A DNA stretch of 64,000 nucleotides from an uncultured Bacillota bacterium (GTDB taxonomy: Bacteria > Bacillota_I > Bacilli_A > RFN20 > CAG-449). The stretch spans positions 1-64,000 of the forward strand of contig CABUOQ010000002.1 in NCBI GenBank assembly GCA_902493275.1, in the 5' to 3' direction. Positions 55,119-64,000 of this stretch are shown piece after piece (position 1 is the first letter of the stretch; each line of letters opens with the position of its first letter). Under the pieces are notes generated by a model that was not told the origin of the DNA, searched no databases, and saw only the letters and a program-made list of their open reading frames with translations. The translations under genes were made by a program, and so were the position numbers.

Positions 55119-55928
55119 ATGCATCGAAGAATACCATTATCAAACCATTTAAACTCATCTCTTTTATATATATCTGAGACTGAACTCGATAAAGATTTTA
55201 AAGCATCATATCATTCACATCCAAATCTAGAATTATTGTTAATAAATGAAGGAACTGGTAATTTAATAACTACAAATCGCCGAATATCCATTAAAAAAGG
55301 AGATTTAATAATTATTAATTCTCATTCATTACATTGTGAAGTTTCATCTAGCAAATGCCGTTTTTACTCAATAGGTGTCAATCGTTTAGATGCTAATTTA
55401 GACAATAATTTTTCTAAGAAAATAATAAAATTGCCATTAGATAAAACCGACTATGATAGCATTAATTTTTTATACCATTTTATAATAACAGAAGCTGAAA
55501 ATAAAAAAATGCATTTTGAAGATATCATATTTAATGCCTTCCAGCAAATTAAATATTTCATTCAAAGAACTTATCAAATAAAGTTTATTTCATCATCCAA
55601 AGAATACGATAATAGCGTTATTTCCAGCGCTAAAAACATAATTGAAAATTATTTTTATACAAATATTAATATCAACGATTTATCACATCGCTTATCGATT
55701 TCACCATCAACTCTATCCCACCAATTTAAAAAAATAACTGGTCGTAGCGTCATTGAATATAAACATATATGTCAAATTAATGAAGCTTGTAATTTGTTAA
55801 AAATAACCGATATGAATATTCTTGACATTGCCTTTGCAACTGGATTCACTAGTTCATCTTACTTCAGTGAAATGTTTAAAAAAATGATTAAATTGTCACC
55901 AAAAGAATACCGTTTAATGAACAAATAA
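55119..55928 (+). CDS. AraC-family regulator of the rhamnose operon
   Basis: 269 residues, the size of RhaS/RhaR. An N-terminal cupin domain (25-110) includes YHSHPNLELLLINEGTG and DLIIINSHSLHC. A linker and two helix-turn-helix motifs follow at 165-269 (INDLSHRLSISPSTLSHQF, then ILDIAFATGFTSSSYFSEMF). Divergent from rhaB over a 107-base region with a two-copy operator, so it is very probably the L-rhamnose-responsive activator of rhaBAD. The clear SD is AAGAAAG. Confidence 0.9.
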   Translation: MHRRIPLSNHLNSSLLYISETELDKDFKASYHSHPNLELLLINEGTGNLITTNRRISIKKGDLIIINSHSLHCEVSSSKCRFYSIGVNRLDANLDNNFSKKIIKLPLDKTDYDSINFLYHFIITEAENKKMHFEDIIFNAFQQIKYFIQRTYQIKFISSSKEYDNSVISSAKNIIENYFYTNININDLSHRLSISPSTLSHQFKKITGRSVIEYKHICQINEACNLLKITDMNILDIAFATGFTSSSYFSEMFKKMIKLSPKEYRLMNK

Positions 55929-55952
55929 AAAAGTCTCGAAATTAATCGAGAC
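55925..55952 (-). terminator. Terminator of the gat/DJ-1 transcript
   Basis: GTCTCGA-AATTAA-TCGAGAC (55933-55952) with TTTTTTATTT following on the minus strand. It lies between the convergent stops and overlaps the end of the AraC gene's tail. Confidence 0.8.
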
Positions 55953-55957
55953 CCATA

Positions 55958-56506
55958 TTATTCTCCTTTACAATTTAGCCAGACTTGTCTAGCTTTATTT
56001 TCATCATATAAGTAATAAATAATAGCTAATGCAAACTCAATCGTATAATACATCGATTTCGCAGTTATAAAATTTTTAGCAATTACTACACCTTTATCCT
56101 TTTGATAGTTTCCTGAAATACAATATTTTTCAAACCCAGGAAAAATTGTATAATCTAAATTATTAAAGTATCCTTTTCTTCCCAAAAGATGAGGTGCTGC
56201 ACAGATAGAAGCTACTAGTTTATCACTTTTTATGAATTGAGAAATAAGTAACTCAACCCGTGAATCTTCATTTAAAATCGTAAAAGCTGCTTTACCACCA
56301 GGTAAAATCAAATAATCATAATCACTTTCTTTTATCTCATCAAGATATTTCTCTGCAATTATTTGATATCCAGACTTAGTAAAAACTTGCAATGTTTGCA
56401 TCACTGATACTAAAGTGATTTCTTCACCAGCTCTTTTGAGAACATCAACGCAACTTAAAGCTTCTGTCTCTTCAAAATAATCACCTAATAAAATGATTCC
56501 TTTCAT
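55958..56506 (-). CDS. DJ-1/PfpI family protein
   Basis: 182 residues, YajL/ThiJ-like. Catalytic Cys102 sits at the nucleophile elbow SICAAPHLLG, with the partner Glu in YFEETEAL (13-14) and LILPGGKAAF near 67. Proposed family activities are deglycation or glyoxalase-like chemistry and oxidative-stress protection; none can be chosen from sequence. Last gene of the pcrA-gatCAB run, 14 bases after gatB, ended by a hairpin. Confidence 0.9.
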   Translation of the reverse strand: MKGIILLGDYFEETEALSCVDVLKRAGEEITLVSVMQTLQVFTKSGYQIIAEKYLDEIKESDYDYLILPGGKAAFTILNEDSRVELLISQFIKSDKLVASICAAPHLLGRKGYFNNLDYTIFPGFEKYCISGNYQKDKGVVIAKNFITAKSMYYTIEFALAIIYYLYDENKARQVWLNCKGE

Positions 56507-56520
56507 TTACTTATCCTTCA

Positions 56521-57945
56521 TTATTTACTAGCTAATATCTCTTTGATAATATTAGAAACAATTTGTGGATTAGCCTTACCATGTGATTGTTTCATTACTT
56601 GACCAATTAAGAATCCAACAGCTCGATCTTTACCATTTTTAAAATCAATTATCGATTGAGGATTATTATCGACCACACTTAAGCATAAAGATTTTATTTC
56701 ATCAACATTAGAGTTCTGTTTTAATCCTAATTGCTCTTGAATAATTGTTGGATTATCATTATTCTCTACCATTTTTTCAAACACTTTTCTACCTTGAGAA
56801 TAACTTAAATCACCTTTTTCTATTAATGATAAAAGTTTAACAATATTATCTGGAGTGACTTTAAACTTTTCAATATTAATTCCATTTTTATTAAGATAAG
56901 AAGCAACATCAACAGTTAAAAAATTCCATATTGATTTGATTTGATTTGATAAACTAATACATTTATCAAAATAATTAGCCATCTCAAGCGATGTAAGAAT
57001 CTGGTCTGCCTCATCCTCATTTAATCCTTTTTCAATGTATCTTCTTTTTTTATTAGATGCTAATTCTGGGCATGTATTAATCGCATTTTGAACAAACTCA
57101 TCGCTTAATTTAATTGGAACTATATTAGGTTCTGTAAAATATTTATAATCAACCGAATCAGTTTTCTTTCTCATCAAGACGGTCTCTTTTTTCATCTCAT
57201 CGAAACGACGAGTTTCTTGTTCAACAATTCCCCCAGATAAAAGAATTCTTGATTGACGTTTCATTTCAAAATCAATCGCGCGTTGCACATTATTCAAAGA
57301 ATTTAAATTTTTAATTTCAACTTTGGTACCAAACTTTTTACTTCCTACTGGGCGCAATGAAATATTTACATCGCATCTAAGTGACCCTTCTTCCATCTTA
57401 CCATCAGAAACACCACTATATATCACTATTGACCGAATTTGTTCTACATACTTCATAGCTTCTAAGCCGTTTGACATCTCTGGTTTTGAAACTATTTCTA
57501 CAAGTGGAGTTCCAGCACGATTATAATCAAGTAAAGAATAATCCGCTAGATGGAGTTGCTTACAAGTATCCTCTTCCATATGTAATCTTTCAATACCGAT
57601 TTTCTTTTTTCCTGAAGGAGTTGTAATTTCTACATATCCTTCTCTACCTATCGGTCTTTTATCTTGAGTTATTTGATATCCCTTAGGTAGATCAGAATAG
57701 AAATAATTTTTTCTATCAAACCATAATTCATGATCTATTTGCATATTTAGCGCATTAGAAACACGAATAGCGTTAATTACAGCTTGCTTATTTACGACTG
57801 GCATAGTTCCAGGAAACGCCATATCAACTGGAGTAACCAAAGTATTAGGCATTTCACCAAAACGATTAGGTGAAGATGAAAACATCTTAGTTCTTGTTTT
57901 CATTTCAACGTGAATTTCTATACCAATAACTGCTTCAAAGTTCAT
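56521..57945 (-). CDS. gatB: Aspartyl/glutamyl-tRNA amidotransferase subunit B
   Basis: 474 residues. GatB catalytic cradle at 1-290 (EAVIGIEIHVEM, DLPKGYQITQ, LEEDT-like MEEDTCKQLH, RAGTPLVEIVS, EGSLRCDVNIS), with a helical YqeY-type tRNA-binding tail (330-474). With GatA and GatC it converts misacylated Glu-tRNA(Gln) or Asp-tRNA(Asn) into the correct amide. This implies the organism lacks glutaminyl- or asparaginyl-tRNA synthetase. One base after gatA. Confidence 0.97.
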   Translation of the reverse strand: MNFEAVIGIEIHVEMKTRTKMFSSSPNRFGEMPNTLVTPVDMAFPGTMPVVNKQAVINAIRVSNALNMQIDHELWFDRKNYFYSDLPKGYQITQDKRPIGREGYVEITTPSGKKKIGIERLHMEEDTCKQLHLADYSLLDYNRAGTPLVEIVSKPEMSNGLEAMKYVEQIRSIVIYSGVSDGKMEEGSLRCDVNISLRPVGSKKFGTKVEIKNLNSLNNVQRAIDFEMKRQSRILLSGGIVEQETRRFDEMKKETVLMRKKTDSVDYKYFTEPNIVPIKLSDEFVQNAINTCPELASNKKRRYIEKGLNEDEADQILTSLEMANYFDKCISLSNQIKSIWNFLTVDVASYLNKNGINIEKFKVTPDNIVKLLSLIEKGDLSYSQGRKVFEKMVENNDNPTIIQEQLGLKQNSNVDEIKSLCLSVVDNNPQSIIDFKNGKDRAVGFLIGQVMKQSHGKANPQIVSNIIKEILASK

Positions 57946-57946
57946 A

Positions 57947-59410
57947 TTATTTCATCACCCTTTCCGCGGTTATGCCTTTTAAAGATGTTGTATCTTCAAG
58001 GGCATAAGCAATATTTAATAAGTTACCTTCATCAAACGCCTTTGCAGTAAGATTTGCTGCAAAAGGAAATTTATTATCTAAGCCTATTGGAAGAGATATT
58101 GAAGGTAAACCGCCAAAATTACCAATTGCCATATGATTTTCAGCAATCAAGTACGTTGCAGACATCTTATCTGCACCACCGCCTTCAAATGAATTTCTTG
58201 CATTAGAAACACATGGTAAATATATCGCGTCATAATCTTTTAAAACTTCATTTATTTTATCAACAATTAATCTTCTAGCTTTTTGAGCTCTAAAGAATAA
58301 TTCACTTTGATTCTCTTTAAACAAAGAAAATGAACCAATTACAAATCTTCTCTTAATAAGTTCAGAAAAGCCTTGAGTTCTAGCTTTTATCATAACTTCT
58401 TGATATGTCATTTCTCCACCAACTCTCGGACCAAATTTAACTCCATCAAGATTGGCATTATTTGAAGTTGCTTCCGCACAAGAAATAACTAAATATGTTG
58501 GAAGAATTGCCTCTAATAAATTTAAAGGGAATGAAATTGTATCTACAATTGCTCCTTTATTTTTTAAATTGTCTATGCTCTTATTAAAAGTTTCTTTAAT
58601 GATTTCAGATTCAACAGAATCAACAACTTCTTTAAGAACCGCTATTTTTTTATTTTTAATATCGCCTGTTAATTTTTCGTGATATTTTTCTACTTTTTGA
58701 TAAGAGGATGTTGCATCTTTATCATCGTGTCCTGCTAAAAGTTCTAAAGCATATGCGGCATCTTTCACACTTCTAGTAAAATATCCTACATGATCTAATG
58801 AGGCAGCAAATGGAAATAAACCATATCTAGATATTCTCCCCCAACTTGGCTTAAATCCTACTAATCCAGCATATGAAGCTGGTTTTCTTACTGAATCACC
58901 TGTATCTGAGCCTAATGCAAAAGGAATTATGCCACTTGCCATAGCACTTGCAGAGCCACATGAAGAGCCCCCGACCATATATTTATGCGTTGGATCATAA
59001 GGATTATATGTCGTTCCTAAATGTCCAGTAACTCCTGAACCGCCCATTGCTAATTCATCAAGTGTTGTTTTAGCAATTAAAACAGCCTTTGCATCTTTTA
59101 ATTTTGTAATGACTGTCGCATCAAACACAGGAACATAGTCTTTAAGAATATTACTTGATCCCGTAGTCAAAATATTTTTTGTTGAAAAATTATCTTTAGC
59201 TACAAAAGGAATTCCCCAAAACATATTATCAACTTCAGGTTCAACTAAGGTAGATGCAAATTCTAAAGCTTCCTTTTCACAAATAGTTTCAAAAGCATTA
59301 TTTTGATCTCTTTTTGCCTTTTCAATAGCTTCCTTTGTTAAAGTAAGAGGTGTTACTTTTTTTTCAACTAATAAAGTATGTAATTCTTCAATCGTCATAT
59401 CTAAATACAT
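57947..59410 (-). CDS. gatA: Aspartyl/glutamyl-tRNA amidotransferase subunit A
   Basis: 487 residues, amidase-signature enzyme that releases ammonia from glutamine. The Ser-cisSer-Lys triad is visible as Lys72 (PFVAKDNFS), Ser149 (GGSSCGSA) and Ser173 (GSDTGDSVRKPAS). The Asp in TGDS instead of Gly is common in Bacilli. Starts one base after gatC; a second Met four codons on is possible. Confidence 0.97.
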   Translation of the reverse strand: MYLDMTIEELHTLLVEKKVTPLTLTKEAIEKAKRDQNNAFETICEKEALEFASTLVEPEVDNMFWGIPFVAKDNFSTKNILTTGSSNILKDYVPVFDATVITKLKDAKAVLIAKTTLDELAMGGSGVTGHLGTTYNPYDPTHKYMVGGSSCGSASAMASGIIPFALGSDTGDSVRKPASYAGLVGFKPSWGRISRYGLFPFAASLDHVGYFTRSVKDAAYALELLAGHDDKDATSSYQKVEKYHEKLTGDIKNKKIAVLKEVVDSVESEIIKETFNKSIDNLKNKGAIVDTISFPLNLLEAILPTYLVISCAEATSNNANLDGVKFGPRVGGEMTYQEVMIKARTQGFSELIKRRFVIGSFSLFKENQSELFFRAQKARRLIVDKINEVLKDYDAIYLPCVSNARNSFEGGGADKMSATYLIAENHMAIGNFGGLPSISLPIGLDNKFPFAANLTAKAFDEGNLLNIAYALEDTTSLKGITAERVMK

Positions 59411-59411
59411 A

Positions 59412-59708
59412 TTATCCCACCACCTTTGGAAGTTTTATTTGTCCATCGACAACATCTTTTGCGTTTTTTAATACTTCATCGCGAGATAAAGTTTCACTTT
59501 CAATATCTTCTCTAAGATAATCAACTTCACATGGAAAAGGAAATGTCATCGGTTCCACTTCATCAATGCCTTCAATTTTTCCAATTAATTCCATCTGTTT
59601 AGTTAAGATATCGAATTCATTCAAAAGCGTTTGATATTCTTCGTCTTTCATTTCAAACATTAAATTACTAGCGCATTTTTTTAATAATTCTAAATCTATT
59701 TGACGCAT
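59412..59708 (-). CDS. gatC: Aspartyl/glutamyl-tRNA amidotransferase subunit C
   Basis: 98 residues, usual length. GatC pattern: helical N-terminus, EGIDEVEPMTFPF then LREDIESETLSRDEVLKNA and a terminal IKLPKVV. It staples GatA to GatB. Gap of 9 bases to pcrA upstream; SD AGGAGG. Confidence 0.93.
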   Translation of the reverse strand: MRQIDLELLKKCASNLMFEMKDEEYQTLLNEFDILTKQMELIGKIEGIDEVEPMTFPFPCEVDYLREDIESETLSRDEVLKNAKDVVDGQIKLPKVVG

Positions 59709-59717
59709 TTTAACCTC

Positions 59718-61922
59718 CTAATTATATAATTTCTTTATCTTAAAATGATTGCTCAATAAAGTTTTATTTCCATATTCTGAATTTTCAAATTCAACTTCGA
59801 TTAATTTATCCGATAAGACCTTTTTTACCACTCCCACGCCAAATTGTTCATGAGACAACTTATCACCAACATACCATTTATCAACTCCATTAGTTTTATT
59901 AATAGCTGGAGCGACATTCACATTTACTTTTTTATTATTTAGATTTATTTTTAACGGATTAATATATTTTGATTTAATTTGACTATAGTTTTTAACATTA
60001 ATACCGGCCTCTTTTAAGAATTGTGAAGGTCTTAAATAACCGCTATTAACATAAGAGAAATCTTGATTACAAGTGATATATAATTTCTTTTTAGCTCTAG
60101 TTATTGCCACATAAGCTAATCTTCTTTCCTCTTCAATTCCTTGGGCACGTTCATCTATCGCTCTTTTAGAAGGGAAGACATCTTGATTAAACCCATAGAT
60201 AAATACACTATCAAATTCCAATCCTTTAGCGGTATGAACAGTCATTAAAGAAACATAATTACCTTCATTTATTTCATCTGTAGATGACTGTAACACGGCA
60301 TTAGTTACAAAATCTTCAAAACTAGCATCCTTATTAGCGGTGAAGAATAAGCTTATAGTTCCCATCAATTCTTTGACGTTATCTACTCTATCATCTCCAT
60401 CTTCTTCTTTTTTTAAGTAAGAATAATATCCGATTCTCTCTAAGAAAGCATTAATCAATTCTCGAAATTCACTGCTTTTATTCTTTTGTAATAGTTCCTT
60501 AGTTTTTTCGATTTCTTCTACCATCTTAGTTAAAGCATTAACTTTAGTGGTATTTAATTCTATTTTATCACTATTTTCTTTAATCAATAAGTATAAACTA
60601 ACCCCATATTTATCTGCATTCTCTTTTAATTTATCTAAGCTTGTTGGCCCAATATTTCTTTTAGGAACATTAATAATTCTCTCCAAAGATTGATCGTCCA
60701 AAATATTAATAAAGATATTTAAATATGAAATGACATCTTTAATTTCACGTCTTTGATAGAATTTTAATCCTCCAAATAAACGATAAGGAATTCTTCTAAG
60801 AGCAAATTGACTTTCAATTTCACGGGTTAAATAGTTACTGCGATATAAAACGGCAAATGAGTTATATGTCGCTTTATGATTTTTAACCAATTCATCAATT
60901 GTACTTGCTACATATGAAGCTTCCTCACCAACTGTTCTCGCATTTATAAAAGTTATTTCCTGTCCATCTGGGTTAACCGCAAATAAATCTTTTTTTATTC
61001 GGTCTAAATTATTATCAATTAATCGATTCGCACAAGTTAAAATATTTTTACTTGAGCGATAATTATTATGCATAATAATAGTTTCAACATGTGCGCCTTT
61101 AAAAAAACTATTTATTTTATTTTCAAGATCTAACATGATTTTATTATTTGCACCACGCCAAGTATATATTGTTTGATCAGGATCACCTACGACATATAGA
61201 TTCGTATCCTTATTCATCAATAGCGAAATCAAATAAAATTGTACATCATCGATATCTTGAAACTCATCGACCAAAATATGTTTATATTTTTTAGAAACAT
61301 TCTCTTTAATACCATTTCTCGTATCTTCAAGAATCTCTATCGACTTTAAAAGTAAGTCGTCAAAATCTAACGAAGCCGTCTTTTTCAAAACAGCGGTATA
61401 TTCCTTAAAATAGCCCAAGAATTCATTTATCAATGGATTAGGATAATGTGTGCCTTCTAAATCTTTAAATTGCAAGCCTTCATTCTTTTTACTTCCTATC
61501 CAAGATAGACATTCTTTTATCTGTGGATCATTTTTGGCCTTACCATGACCAACAAAAATATTTTTCATAATTTGACGTTGATCATCTTCATCAATAATTG
61601 TAAAATTTCTTGGATAATCTATAACTTCTGCATATTTTCTCAAAAATTTTGCGCACCAAGAATGGATAGTACTTAAGTCCATGTATTCACTACCTGGAAT
61701 TAATTTATTCACTCGATCTTTAATTTCTTTTGCTGCCTTATTGGTAAAAGTGATACCTAATATTTGATATGGCATAATACTCTTTTGAGAAATAAGATAC
61801 GCTATACGATAAGTAAGTACCCTAGTTTTACCAGATCCTGCTCCAGCAATTACCTTGATATATTGTTTATCACAAGTCACTCCTTGTAATTGTTCCTCAT
61901 TTAAATCTTCTTTAAAATTCAT
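59718..61922 (-). CDS. pcrA: ATP-dependent DNA helicase PcrA/UvrD
   Basis: 734 residues, SF1A helicase. Motif I VIAGAGSGKTRV (25-35), Ia GITFTNKAA, II LVDEFQDID, III VVGDPDQTIYTWRG, IV NNYRSS, V TVHTAKGLEFD and VI YVAITRAKK are intact. A C-terminal tudor-like domain (YVGDKLSHEQFGVGVV) contacts RNA polymerase in relatives. Works in repair and in removing RecA and stalled polymerases. Placing pcrA directly before gatCAB, without ligA between them, is a compacted form of the usual Bacilli order. Confidence 0.96.
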   Translation of the reverse strand: MNFKEDLNEEQLQGVTCDKQYIKVIAGAGSGKTRVLTYRIAYLISQKSIMPYQILGITFTNKAAKEIKDRVNKLIPGSEYMDLSTIHSWCAKFLRKYAEVIDYPRNFTIIDEDDQRQIMKNIFVGHGKAKNDPQIKECLSWIGSKKNEGLQFKDLEGTHYPNPLINEFLGYFKEYTAVLKKTASLDFDDLLLKSIEILEDTRNGIKENVSKKYKHILVDEFQDIDDVQFYLISLLMNKDTNLYVVGDPDQTIYTWRGANNKIMLDLENKINSFFKGAHVETIIMHNNYRSSKNILTCANRLIDNNLDRIKKDLFAVNPDGQEITFINARTVGEEASYVASTIDELVKNHKATYNSFAVLYRSNYLTREIESQFALRRIPYRLFGGLKFYQRREIKDVISYLNIFINILDDQSLERIINVPKRNIGPTSLDKLKENADKYGVSLYLLIKENSDKIELNTTKVNALTKMVEEIEKTKELLQKNKSSEFRELINAFLERIGYYSYLKKEEDGDDRVDNVKELMGTISLFFTANKDASFEDFVTNAVLQSSTDEINEGNYVSLMTVHTAKGLEFDSVFIYGFNQDVFPSKRAIDERAQGIEEERRLAYVAITRAKKKLYITCNQDFSYVNSGYLRPSQFLKEAGINVKNYSQIKSKYINPLKINLNNKKVNVNVAPAINKTNGVDKWYVGDKLSHEQFGVGVVKKVLSDKLIEVEFENSEYGNKTLLSNHFKIKKLYN

Positions 61923-61983
61923 AATATTTCTTTCAACATTATGATTATATCATAATCACTCATTATTAAATATAAAATAAGAA

Positions 61984-62388
61984 TCAAAAATAATTTTGAT
62001 AATGAGTAATTTCTTTTTGACCAATTATTTCTTCTTTAACCATTTTATTTTCAATTATAAATAAAGTAGGTACAAAATGAATTTTAATATCTAGATAATT
62101 CTTTAATTCCACATTACTTTTATCAAAATCAACCATAAAATCAGCATTTTTTACATCAATATAATATAAATTGTGATTTAAAGAGGGCTTTTTTTTAATA
62201 AAAAAGACTTTTACATTGCGACATGATAAACATGAATCTAAATAAAAAAGGACATAATATCTTTCTTCTTTTTGCAAAAAAATATTTTCAATATCAATTA
62301 TATTTTCATCATGTACAACCGCCTCATTATTTTTAAGATTACATCCAAACATAAGCAAAACTATTATTCCTAAAAGCAATATCTTCAT
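61984..62388 (-). CDS. Small thioredoxin-like lipoprotein
   Basis: 134 residues from the ATG at 62388 with GGAGAG 9 bases upstream; an in-frame ATG at 62403 would overlap that site. Lipobox-like MFGC (Cys16), then a thioredoxin fold with CLSC (Cys53, Cys56) and a cis-Pro in HFVPTLFII. The Phe before Gly in the lipobox is unusual but tolerated. Probably a membrane-anchored extracytoplasmic redox protein; partner unknown. Divergent from the DUF2232 gene. Confidence 0.75.
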   Translation of the reverse strand: MKILLLGIIVLLMFGCNLKNNEAVVHDENIIDIENIFLQKEERYYVLFYLDSCLSCRNVKVFFIKKKPSLNHNLYYIDVKNADFMVDFDKSNVELKNYLDIKIHFVPTLFIIENKMVKEEIIGQKEITHYQNYF

Positions 62389-62458
62389 TATTCTTCTCTC
62401 CATTTAATAAATATTGACTTTTTAAGTAAATTAAAATCAAATGTGATAAAATAATTAT

Positions 62459-63370
62459 ATGAAAAGACATTTTGATATTAAGAACTTATGTTTAATTTCT
62501 ATAATGACATCCATAAACATAATTTTTGTCATCTTAAATTTATTTTTTTCATTATTTTCGTTAATAATTTTAATTGGCATTCCTTTAGGTGCAACCATTA
62601 TAAAACTTAAAGTTAGCACTAAATATCAATTAATCTATTTATTATCTTCAATTTTAATATGCAGTTTAATCGATTTTCAAATTTCTCTATTTTATATTAT
62701 TCCTGGACTTATAACTGGGTTTATCTTTGGATTACTAGTAAATAAAAAAGTGCATGGATTTTTAATAATTATCATCACCTCACTTTTTAACATTATTCTT
62801 CAATGGTTATCATTCTATATAATTAAATATTTATTTAATGCCGATATGATATCCTTCTTTGCCAATTTATTCGGTGTATCGTTATCTAGATTTAAAGATA
62901 TTTATCTTGTATTTTTATTTTTAATAAGTTTGATTCAAATGCTTTTTTCTTATTTTGTAATTGAAGAAGAAATAAAAAAATTTAATTATAGTATCGATGA
63001 AAATTATTCAATATTCTATATAATTTTTTCAATGGGATTATTCTTTTCACTTTTAGGGATTATCGTTCTTATTAATAAATCTATCGGTTATTTATTTTCT
63101 TCGCTAGGAATGTTATTTAATGGTTATCTGCTATTATATTTATTTAAATATCGTTGTAAATTAATTAATTATTCAATTATTGCTACTTATGTTTTAACTT
63201 TTTTCATCAGTCTATCCATTTTCAATAAAATAAATGATATTAGTTTATTATTTACATTTTTTTCTCTTACATCTTCTTTAAATGGTGTTATATTTATAAT
63301 ATACGTAACTATAATAAGAAAAGAAAAAATTACTTCTTTACTATTTAATAAAATAGATAAAAAGAGATAA
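62459..63370 (+). CDS. DUF2232 (YybS-like) membrane protein
   Basis: 303 residues, about eight membrane segments, matching the DUF2232/YybS pattern (N-terminal IPLGATIIKLK.S, PGLITGFIFG near 80, and a C-terminal part with SLGMLFNGYLLLYLF). In Bacilli yybS stands just before gdpP, the c-di-AMP phosphodiesterase. The reading frame that runs off the right edge may belong to that conserved block. No SD can be seen; the ATG follows GATAAAATAATTAT. Confidence 0.7.
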   Translation: MKRHFDIKNLCLISIMTSINIIFVILNLFFSLFSLIILIGIPLGATIIKLKVSTKYQLIYLLSSILICSLIDFQISLFYIIPGLITGFIFGLLVNKKVHGFLIIIITSLFNIILQWLSFYIIKYLFNADMISFFANLFGVSLSRFKDIYLVFLFLISLIQMLFSYFVIEEEIKKFNYSIDENYSIFYIIFSMGLFFSLLGIIVLINKSIGYLFSSLGMLFNGYLLLYLFKYRCKLINYSIIATYVLTFFISLSIFNKINDISLLFTFFSLTSSLNGVIFIIYVTIIRKEKITSLLFNKIDKKR

Positions 63371-63388
63371 TACTAACTTAGGAGCCTT

Positions 63389-63658
63389 ATGATTAAATTA
63401 TTTAACCTTTTCAAATATGGATTTATCACTATCTTTACATCTCCCCTATGGATATTATTTTTTATCTATAGCATTTTAAAATGCTTAGTATTATTTATTT
63501 ATAATTTATTTAAAAATATTATTTTATTTTTCTGTGGTAAAGAGATATTTTTCACTAAAGAAGATAAAGCAATTGAAATTTTAAAAGTCAAAGAATCAGA
63601 AGATTTAGAAAAGAAAAAACTGGAGGCATTAAATGATGCTGAACAACTCACTAATTAA
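63389..63658 (+). CDS. Small membrane protein, unknown
   Basis: 89 residues: one or two hydrophobic segments (about 5-50) and a charged, Glu/Lys-rich tail. TAGGAG lies 8 bases before the ATG. It begins 18 bases after the DUF2232 gene and overlaps the next gene by 26 bases, so it is part of the same operon. I do not recognise the family. Confidence 0.7.
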   Translation: MIKLFNLFKYGFITIFTSPLWILFFIYSILKCLVLFIYNLFKNIILFFCGKEIFFTKEDKAIEILKVKESEDLEKKKLEALNDAEQLTN

Positions 63659-64000
63659 GATAGTTCTTTCCGAACGCGATAAAAAAATTCTTGTAATCAT
63701 CTTTTTGGTTTTTCTTTTGCTTGTTCTTCTTTTTGGTATTTTAAATCGCTTATTAAATTCATATATGAAAAAAGAAGGAAAAAAAATCGATCAATATCTT
63801 GCTGGATATGTTAAATATAAATTTGTTAATAACACTAAAGAATACTGCAAAATCGGTTTTCAAAAAAATCAACTTCTTTTGTTTAAACAGCTTCTTTTTC
63901 CAACGATTTTAGCAACCATAAGTTTAATTGCCTTTGCTATTTTTTGTTCAATTCGCGATTTAAAATGGGATTATATCGGTCAAGTTTATGCGGATATGTT
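63633..64000 (+). CDS. Membrane protein, 3' end beyond the window
   Basis: An open frame with GGAGG (63622-63626) before ATG at 63633 (another ATG follows at once). At least 122 residues: a positively charged start, a strongly hydrophobic segment (about 18-42), a soluble stretch with YLAGYVKYKFVNNT, and a second hydrophobic segment (about 85-105). The C-terminal part lies outside. It overlaps the preceding small gene. Identity cannot be given; a GdpP-like protein is possible by context but its motifs are not reached. Confidence 0.75.
   Translation, partial: MMLNNSLIKIVLSERDKKILVIIFLVFLLLVLLFGILNRLLNSYMKKEGKKIDQYLAGYVKYKFVNNTKEYCKIGFQKNQLLLFKQLLFPTILATISLIAFAIFCSIRDLKWDYIGQVYADM

Noticed and set aside
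1..64000. CRISPR arrays, tRNA and rRNA genes, UGA as tryptophan
   Set aside because: No regularly spaced repeats or tRNA-like T-loops were noticed, and UGA acts as stop at two ATGA overlaps, so code 4 is excluded.

Overview
The window is about 64 kb of very AT-rich chromosome with the standard bacterial code. UGA is used as a stop, seen at the ATGA overlaps near 13735 and 52465, and TGG encodes Trp. It carries spoIVA-hupB synteny, a cotJ-type spore coat pair, Bacilli-type housekeeping genes (pcrA, gatCAB, rluB, yybS-like DUF2232), SD-led genes and FMN-riboswitch control. Together these point to a spore-forming, low-GC member of the class Bacilli, probably an uncultured gut or plant-matter lineage near the Erysipelotrichales/RF39/Mollicutes side of the class. 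The lineage call is inference. No rRNA, tRNA, CRISPR array or intact insertion sequence was seen.

Layout. 1-4.1 kb: an orphan DUF3825 protein, a 690-bp gene-free stretch with degenerate tandem repeats that look like leftover IS21-type ends, a lipid-anchored endonuclease I and a DUF2188 protein. 4.1-7.2 kb: sporulation block with cotJC, a fused cotJA-cotJB, HU and spoIVA. 7.3-13 kb: tandem-CBS protein, FMN-riboswitch-controlled ribU, rluB, a trigger factor lacking its ribosome-binding domain, and a two-gene ABC exporter. 13.2-15.1 kb: an ibrB/ibrA pair (ParB-like plus PAPS-reductase-like). 15.2-19.7 kb: SGNH hydrolase, yaaA, a dexB-like GH13 glucosidase and a membrane protein. 20-24.4 kb: a complete ABC importer (lipoprotein, fused permease, ATPase) behind a strong promoter and a cre-like site. 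24.5-26.8 kb: fba-RDD operon and kptA.

The largest unit is 26.8-47.3 kb on the minus strand, which I read as a Gram-positive polysaccharide-utilisation locus. It starts with LplB/LplC-type permeases and a binding lipoprotein. Three large surface lipoproteins follow, two of them parallel beta-helix enzymes. Next come two cytoplasmic glycosidases (GH127-like and GH78), a PocR-AraC regulator, and a catabolic cassette of FucI-like isomerase, FGGY kinase, DUF4432 mutarotase-like protein and divergent class II aldolase. A divergent AraC regulator stands at its head, with a cre-like site over the promoter. No ATPase gene lies within it. A MalK/MsmK-type ATPase at 49.8-51.6 kb, with unusual coiled-coil insertions, is the likely shared motor. 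Next to it is an L-rhamnose operon (rhaB-rhaA-rhaD) with a divergent AraC regulator and a very clear tandem-repeat operator. The two loci fit one scheme: import of rhamnose-containing pectic or similar oligosaccharides, cytoplasmic trimming, and split catabolism of L-rhamnose and a second sugar.

55.9-64 kb returns to core genes: a DJ-1 protein, gatB-gatA-gatC, pcrA, a thioredoxin-like lipoprotein, a DUF2232 membrane protein, and a membrane protein gene that runs off the right edge.
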